Positions 56,561 through 64,000 of a stretch of 64,000 nt of DNA are shown here, one piece after another (position 1 is the first letter of the stretch; each line of letters begins with the position of its first letter). This DNA is from Aphelocoma coerulescens. Lineage: Eukaryota > Chordata > Aves > Passeriformes > Corvidae. Where the stretch lies: positions 10,079,997 to 10,143,996 of the forward strand of contig NC_091016.1 of assembly GCF_041296385.1 (NCBI RefSeq), in the 5' to 3' direction. The notes beneath the pieces are model-generated. The model saw only the letters and a list, made by a program, of their open reading frames with translations, had not been told where the DNA came from and made no database searches. A program made the translations under genes and the position numbers.

Positions 56561-59500
56561 AGCTCGAGCTACAAGGACACCCTTTCAGTTTCGCTGAGTC
56601 CACGCTGCCCACGTAGCTGTCGCTGAGCGAAGTGTGCCAGGGGAGAAGCACTTGCTGGAAGAGTCTTTCAATGCGCACGGCTTTGAAGGCAGCACCACAA
56701 TGTGGGCCACGAGAAGGGGTGAGGAGGAATGTGGTGTCGTCCTGGCACCTTTCTCCTGTGTGAGCTGTCTACCGAAGCTCTTTGCTCCTTGCGAGACGGC
56801 AGCGTGCGCCGGAGTACACTCGAGCCGAGGAGCGGGCAGACAGCATCGCCATCTGGCGGGCGCTTTGCAGCTTGCCGCAGAAAGCGCTGCACTGCCGGGC
56901 ACAATGTTCCGGGCGAGAAGCAGAAGACCGTCCGCCTCCGGGGGAACGAAGGTACGGCGTGCTCGAAAAGGCGAAGAACGAAGCCGCGGAGCGCCGGGCT
57001 CGCGTGCTCGTTGTACGGGCTGCAAGACGAGCGTGGCTGCCACTCTCCTGCCTGCTGAATTGACGTTATAGCCTTGGGAAGGAGGAAGTTCCACGGCACT
57101 TTCCTGTGCTGCTGCTGCCTATTCCTCTTGTAGCTCTCTGTGGAAGCATTTGCGCTTCCCTTCAGTCTCCGTCTTTCCGAGAACACGATGGTAGTAGCAT
57201 GCAGCGGAGGAGGGAAGAACAGAGCGCACCGGTGAGTCTGGTGCCGCTTACGTGCGGAAGGCGAAGGTGCAGCCCAGCCCTGGCTTCTACTTCTCGGGCC
57301 GTTCTCCAGGAAAGCAGCTGCTGGAGGCTGCCAAGGGAGCTGCGAGAGTGAAAGCAAGGTGGGCGTCTGTCTTAGAAGAAAGGCACAGAGCCACAGTGTC
57401 ATTTGCGATTTCCGAAGGCTGGTTGGAGAGGCGTGCTTTAGGAAAGCCTTCTGCTTTGACGCCTGCTCCTGGCTGAGCTCTAGTTGCAGGGACTCTGCAA
57501 GGCTGAACAACTAGGAAAGTGCCTATGTCCACGCTGTGGGATGAAGCACTATAGCTGCGGCTTCCTTTCTGGAGCAAGCAAGAATGCTCTCAGCCGACTC
57601 TGCTTGTGAACGAGCCCTTGCTGGTCTTGGGCAATTTGGTGCACTGCACACGCAAGCCCAGTGCTCTGCAGCTAAATTGTTTGCCTTAAGTGGTCTGGAC
57701 TGAAGAGAAGGCCAGCGATGGCAGTGAACTTTGCTGCTTTTCCGCGTGCATGCTGCACCCACCAACGGTGCACCGTGCACGGTTTCTTTGCTCAGCTCGA
57801 GCTACAGCGACACCCTTTCGGTTTCGCTGAGTCCACGCTGCCCATGCAGCTCTCACTCAGCGAAGTGCGCCAGGGGAGAAGCACTTGCTGGAGAAGTCTT
57901 TCAATGTGCAAGGCTTTGAAGGCAGCACCCCAATCGGGACATGAGGAGGGCTGATGAAGAACGTGGTTCTTTCTTGGCAACTTTCTCCTGTGCGAGATGT
58001 CTACCGAAGATCTTTGCTCCTTGCCAGACTGCAGTGTGCACCAGAGTACACTCTGGCCGAGAAGGAGAAGGCAGACAGCACCACCATCTGACGGGCCCTA
58101 TGCAGGTTATGACAGAAAGCAGACTGCCCCTGGAAGGCACTGGCAGCTACGAGTTCCCCAAGTGTCAGGGGCAAATGCTGGGCGAGCTCGTCATCCTGGC
58201 ACGGTTCTCTGTGCGAGAGCGACTTCTCAGCGGTCCTTCTCGTGGCCCCGATTGCGCTGCTGTGTTTTCAAAGTCCTGCACACTGAAAGACTCATCCAGC
58301 AAGTGCTTCTCCCCTTCAAGTTTCGCTGAGCGAGAGCTACCATGAGTAGTGTGGACGCCGCGAAACCGAAGGGGTCTCCCGCTAGCTCGAGCTGCGGAAA
58401 AACCGTGCACAGCACACTGACAAGCGGCAAAGCACAATGGCCTCGCTCGGCTTCTCTTCTGCCCAGACAACGAAAGGCGAAGAACGAAGCCTCAGAGCAC
58501 CGGGCTTGTGCGTGCAGCATTGCAGAAAGCCCAGAGACGCCTATCGGGAATTTCGGTCCTTGCGAGAGAGTCTTGTGTGCCTCGTGGTGCTTCGAGCCGA
58601 GAAAGACCGGGCAGACAGCACCGCCACAGAGGGGGCGCTTTTGCACCTTGTAAAAGGCAAGAGGACTGCTCCTGGAAGGTGGTGCGAATCCCTGTTGCCA
58701 CTAGTGTCAGGAGCAAAGTGCTTGCAAGCTTATTGTCCTGGCACAGCTCTCTGCGGGAGACGTAGCCGAGAAGCTTTCCGCTTAGCTTGGGATGGCAAGA
58801 GGGACAGATTGTGCTGCTACGTAGCGCTGGGAAGGAGAGGTGCAGGGCCCAGGCGTGTTTGGGCAGAAGCAGTGCACTGGAGCGCTTGGCTGCCGACACA
58901 GCGTTCCGTGCGAGAAGCAGACCGCTGTTCGCCTCCGGGAGAATGAAGGTACGGCGTGCTCGAAAAGGCGAAGGACGAAGCCGCAGAGCACCGGGCTGGT
59001 GTGCGCGTCGTATGGGCTTGCAAGACGAAGGGTGGCTGCTGCACTCCTGCCTGCTGAATTGACGTTCTAGCATTCGGAAGGAGGACGCTCAAGGGCACTT
59101 GCTTGTGCCGCTGCCTCTTCCTCTTCCAGCTCTAGGTGGAAGTGATTGTGCTTCTTCTCAAGATTCTTGTGGAAACTCTTTTGTTGAACTTTGGAGTGCA
59201 AAATCCTGGGAACTGAATGTTACATTCCATCTAGAACGAAAGTTTTATTCCTCAGTTTTTGTCAGGAACAGCTAGAATGGAAAACACATCTTGGCTTTTT
59301 GCATTCCCTTCAGAGAATATTAACACTACGCAAATCGATGCCACGATCTATTCTGTCACCTAAATTTACTGTTTCAATCATGCACTCATACGCTGCTCGT
59401 CTGAAATTTTCTGTCCAGATTCATTTGACCTCACGCATCTTCTGTTTTGCAGTACCAACAAGTCTTGCTACAGAAAGACATGCTAGATCAGCAGCAGTGT

Positions 59501-62266
59501 TCAGGTAGGCCTTTGGTACGGCAGTATCTGAACAGCACGCAACTCATACCTCAGCAATTCTCCCTGTGGCTCTGCTATGCGTGCTCTCGCATTTTTTCTC
59601 TCTCACTGAGCCTAAACTGTAGAACAAAAACATCCAGGAACTGCTGCCATGGGAATGCACAAAGACCAAAATCCCAGAGGTGGCCTGTACATTCCCTTTG
59701 CAGCCCCTGAACCATATCAAACGCACTGCTGGTCTGTACTTTTCTTTCCAGTGACACATCACATTCAGTCGAGCGGATACTGCAGACAAACCGAATCACT
59801 TCCAGCTAGCGAGCTCCAATACGAAAATGTGGCCGCACAGGAAGCTTTCACTGGCCTTGCATGGTACAGTTGCAAACTTGCACTATGACTGCAGTCAAAT
59901 GGTACTCAGGGCTTTTACATTGCGTCTGTACACTGCACACACCCGACGGTGTTCTGTGCCTTCACTGTCAGTTTGGCTACCATCAAGTACTTTCATGTTC
60001 CCAAGGTGCCTATTTGGCACAAAGAAAAAGATACCAGCCTTGCTGGACTGCGACTTCTTCTGCCAGTCTTTCACGTACACACTTCTCACTGGGGCTATGC
60101 ACCTTTCTTCTAAGCTGTGTGGAAAGTCACATTCTTTACACTCACAGATGCCAGTTTCCATCCTTAAAAGAGCCCGCAGCTCTGCCCATGCAAGCAGTCT
60201 GAGAACCGAAGCCCGCTGGCAGCATTCAGCTTTGTCTCTTTTCAGAGCGTGTACTGCACACAGCACAGTATGCTGTGGGGGGTTTTCCTCCGTTATAAGT
60301 ACAGTCATACTCTTTCTGTTCCACTAAGTCCACATCATCCATCTACCTCTCGCTCAGGGAAAGGCAGTAGGAGAGAGAAAAGCAGTTGCTGCATTGGTCT
60401 TTCCGAGTCCATGATTTTCAACAAACCGCCGCACTCTGGATGACAAGGGGGTGCAATGGGAGGGTCTGCTGTTCTTGCTCAAGCTGGCACTTTCATGAGC
60501 TAATGTTTGTGTAGGATGTTCACAAGTTAGTATCTGGACTCTGCGAGAGTGAAAGACAGCGCTGGGGAGCTCACATTGCCCTCTGAGTGTGGTGCAAATA
60601 AGAGTTTGTACCTGGAAGGGGGAGATCAGTGAAATCTTTTTGTCCTGACACGGTTGATTTGAGAGCAGTGGTGTTTTCAACTTGGCTCTGCACTTTGGGT
60701 GGTTTATAGCTAGGTGAGGGGCCTTTCCTTCTTTTGCAAGTCCCCCCTGCCATGCTGGGGTTGTTCTTCTGAGTGCTGACAGCGCGCAGGTTAAAGTTAA
60801 CTGCTCCTCATGGCGCCCAGCACCATTCATGTGGCAATAGTTTGTTCCTTTGCGGATCCTGGCTCTTCGAATGTCTTTTGATTTCGTCCGGAAGACACTT
60901 CCATGTGGAGACAGCAACAGGTTGCTGAATGGGCACCTTTTGTGACCAATATTTACACTTGATGAAATTAGTGCATCAGGATGGTGATAGGCAACCAATG
61001 ACCACTCAATTAACACTTACAATATTACTAACTTAAGCGAAACGAGGTTTTGCAAATGGCAATCTCTCCTTTGTACTGATACAGCCCTAATTTAATTTTC
61101 TTCAATGCACCAGCCTCAAGCACGGTGCTCTGCATGATTGCAAGTAAGAATTGCAAGATTGCAAGTAGGAACATTTAGTTGGAAAGGAAAGCTGATGGCA
61201 CAGGTTCACATGGCGCTGTTTCTATTCTTCAAAGTGAATGTGAAACCCACTCTAACTTATTATCCAAATAGGAGAGCACCAGGGAATGCTCATACTTTAA
61301 AGGTAGCAGGGAAAAGAGCTCAGAAGCTTGGCTCTTGCATTCCCTCTCTAACAGTTCAACAGCTCTAGCCCAGAGAACTGCCTACTAGGAAGAGCCATTA
61401 AATTCACATGCTCTTCTATGTGCACTTTCCTCCTCAGCTTTAAGTACCATCATAATCCTTCAGTCTCACAGAGTCAGGATGCAAACAGAATTTTATCAGG
61501 GGCTGCTAAAGTCAGCAGGATGCAAATTTGTTCAACAGCTTGGCTTTTTCATTCCTTCTCTAACAGTTCAACAGCTATAGCCCACAGAACTGCCCATGAG
61601 GAAAAGCCATTAATTCGCTGAGAACACCCTACATGCAGATCCAAAACTGCTTTCTTTGCCAAAGAGAGAAACTATGAGCCCATCTCAGAAGAACTGGGAT
61701 CTCCTCCTCCAAAATAGAAAACATCCAGGAACTGCTCCCATCCAATGTGCCAGAACACTGTTACTGGACATTACCTGCCCTGGTGTCTAAATCAGCTGCA
61801 CACCAAGGATGAGCATAGCTGCTTGTCTTGGCTTACTGCCAAGAGTTCAGAAGACCACCTTTCAGAAGTGGAAACGACATGCCAAAATTGACTTTTTCAG
61901 GAGACTGCCTTGAAAATAGGGCGTAGCAACTCCATACTTGTACAAATCAAGGCAGTGCTTCTACACCAAATATGCCAGGACAGAAAGTTGCTGCTGCCCT
62001 TTACCTCCACTAGGCAGCTTCTTATGTGCACCTGAAACACTGGGGCTAGGTGCTTTCCTTCCCATGGAAAAGCATTGTCATCCTCTCTGAGGAACTGGCG
62101 TGCTACCGCCAATATTGAATATATCTAAGAATTGCTCCTACACAAGAGGTGCCAGGAGAGAAATGTCTCAGTTGAGTTTACTTCCCCATGGGACCTTATC
62201 ATCTGCTCCACCAACACTGGGATTCAGACCTTTGCATTCCAAGGAAAGGCATTATGAGTCACTTGG

Positions 62267-63713
62267 CCTTGCGTTGCCTTCAGTACCATTGCCTGGTTTT
62301 TCCTAGCCTACCCTTGCTTTGCCTTCCTTGGCTACGTCTCTCTTGCCTATGTCTCCCTTGCCCTGCCCTGCCCTGCCTATGATTTCCTTGCTTTGCCCTG
62401 CCTTGCCTTTTCTTCCATGCAGGCAAGGCAATGCAGTCAAAGCAAGTTTAGGCAATTCTAGTCAAGTCAAGGGAAAGTTAGGGAAAGCAAAGCAAGAGCA
62501 GTGAGCAGGCAGCAAAGTAGGGCCAATGAGTGCGAGGCAAGAGAAGGCCCAGAAGTTGTAGTTCGGAAGGCAGGGCATAGGAAGGTAAGTCCAGTGATGC
62601 AGAGGGCAGGCAAAGACAAGAAAGGCTAGGCAAGGAAAGGCCAGCCAAGAAAGGGGTAGGCAAATAAAAACAGGGAATGCTTACACAAAGCAATGTGAAG
62701 CAAGGAACAGCTAGGCAAGTCAAGGCAAGAACACAGGAAGGTCAGTGGAGTAAGGCAAGCAAGGGAGAGATAGGAGAAGCAAGTTAAATCAAAGGAGAGG
62801 AAGACAAGACATGGAAGGCCAGGGAAGGAGGCAGTAGGCAGGGGCTGGTTATGAAAGGCAGTGCAAGGCTGTTGCTGTTGAGACGGTCACGACACACATA
62901 CACTCTCTGCCCCGAGCAATGGCAAAAAACCACTTGTATTATTTATGCATCTTCTCTTATGCACTTTTTTAGCTACATGTGCATGGACTATTATTTTGCT
63001 ATAATACAATACTATTGGTTGTCTATAGTGTACACACATTCTTTGCTAAACATCAGCCAGTATCGTCCCTTTTGCAGCTGTTACAACTTCTTTCTGTTGT
63101 TTATCTTCTTGCTTCTGCAATTCTCACGGGTACAAAATGATTGTATCAACGGAAATGTCTGTGAGGCCTTCAGACCAGCTGTTGGTTCCCACAAAAGGCA
63201 AAGGAGTGGTAGACAAAAGAAGGCCAGGAATCTGTAGGCAAAGCAGGGATTGGGAGGGGTAGGCAAAGGAAAGCAAGGCCATGTTGGAAAGGGGCACAAA
63301 TGTCAAGAAGGGCAAGGGTTATGCAAGGCAGTGCAAGGCAAGGGAAGGGTAGGCAGGCCAAGGCAAGACAAGAGCATGGAGGGGTGGTGCAGAAAAGGTG
63401 ATGATCGGATGGATAGGCCAGTCAAAGGTGGGTAGGTGTGGGTAGACTAGGCGAGGGAAAGAGGGGTAGCAGGGCAAGGCAAGTGTTGGCTTTGCAAAGC
63501 AAGGCAAGAGAGACTTAGGCAAGGCCAAGAGAGTCATAGGAGAAGCAGGCAAGACAAGACCAGGAAACAAGGGGTAAGAAAGTCAAGGTGGGAGATTGGT
63601 GAACAAGGCCATGCAATGGAGACATAGGAAGGGCAAGGGAGGTACACAGAGGTGTCTGTAAGGCAATGCAAGGCTGGGCTCTGCATGGCAAGGGATGATC
63701 AGGTATGGCAATG
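62267..63713 (+). repeat. (TTGCC)n/(GGCAA)n satellite, unit 7
   Basis: Offset 58447, same length as in unit 1, with one substitution at 62738. Confidence 0.9.
62870..63193 (-). mobile_element. Solo-LTR-like insertion, unit 7
   Basis: Orthologous position to unit 1 (offset 58447). Confidence 0.7.
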
Positions 63714-64000
63714 CCTTCATGTACCCCACTGTTTCAGGAGAATATGAGAGGTGGCCCAGGGGTGGTCAAAGCCAGCAAGACCCATCTGTCCTGGCAGCTT
63801 TCCTCCGGGAGTAATCCTTGGTTGTATTGGATATGGGACATGCAATCACCATTTTAGCCATAGACTCCTGGACAAGAATGAAAGTTCTTTTCCCTGGGAA
63901 GGAAAACACGTAGACCCACTGTTTCAGGTGCAGATGCAAGACAGAACAAGGAAGGACAAGGCACTCGAAGAACGCCTTCTTTCTGGACGCGTCCTTCTGG

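Larger units (their letters stand above)
48344..58447 (+). repeat. Macrosatellite unit 6 (long class, 10104 bp)
   Basis: The offset from unit 1 is a constant 48343, including the extra 726-bp segment with both 172-bp repeats (53999-54170 and 54725-54896). At relative 84 it agrees with units 1 and 2, at 347 and 1055 with units 4, 5 and 7, and on the right with unit 5. C at 50448, T at 55746 (CpG to TpG) and A at 58345 are seen only here. Confidence 0.97.
58448..64000 (+). repeat. Macrosatellite unit 7 (partial, 5553 bp in window)
   Basis: The offset from unit 1 is 58447. The window ends about 105 bp before the 172-bp repeat, so the length class is not visible. G at 61213 (relative 2766) occurs elsewhere only in long units. 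C at 63937 (relative 5490) is shared only with long unit 3. Both suggest it continues as a long unit. G at 62738 is seen only here. Confidence 0.95.

Noticed and set aside
1..64000. CRISPR array or bacterial mobile island
   Set aside because: The repeats are kilobases long with no regular short spacers, there are no bacterial genes, and the splice-like and LTR signals are eukaryotic.
1..64000. Ribosomal RNA gene repeat, suggested by the unit size
   Set aside because: No 18S, 5.8S or 28S core motifs are present in the unit on either strand.

Overview
The window is one uninterrupted array of a very large tandem repeat (macrosatellite). No ordinary gene could be recognised in it. Six complete units and a partial seventh follow head to tail: 1-10104, 10105-19482, 19483-29587, 29588-38965, 38966-48343, 48344-58447 and 58448-64000. 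Two length classes occur, long (10104-10105 bp; units 1, 3, 6) and short (9378 bp; units 2, 4, 5). Apart from this 726-bp difference the units are almost identical, with only a scatter of single-base differences noticed. The organism looks like a vertebrate, most likely a bird. The reasons are splice-like signals, solo-LTR-like insertions with short target duplications, CpG-rich repeat monomers, and no recognisable SINE or LINE in a 10-kb unit. Species and chromosome cannot be settled from the sequence; heterochromatin of a sex chromosome or microchromosome is only a guess.

Layout of one unit, in unit-1 coordinates. 100-715 is a forward partial copy of a CpG-rich subrepeat, called family A here. 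716-1759 is a stretch with no internal relatives that holds a small exon-like segment at 1006-1057. 1760-2165 is an old, diverged family A copy. 2166-2690 is unassigned. 2691-3819 holds degenerate repeats of about 200 bp. 3820-5266 is a (TTGCC)n/(GGCAA)n satellite that switches orientation at 3962-3973 and carries a minus-strand solo-LTR-like insertion at 4423-4746. 5267-5655 contains relatives of the 200-bp repeats in opposite orientation. 5656-9885 holds four forward family A copies, one of them split by a second LTR-like insertion at 7506-8217. 9886-10175 is an inverted family A piece running into the next unit.

The long/short difference has a visible mechanism. Long units carry two 172-bp direct repeats 726 bp apart (5656-5827 and 6382-6553); short units keep one. 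Variant bases inside the 172 bp differ among short units, and base markers along the units give conflicting relationships. This fits repeated unequal exchange and gene conversion. Several open reading frames exceed 150 codons, but none resembles a protein I know. The longest is broken in one unit, so I treat them as non-coding by default. If the array has a function, the best leads are the exon-like modules with splice-site-like borders that are duplicated within each unit.
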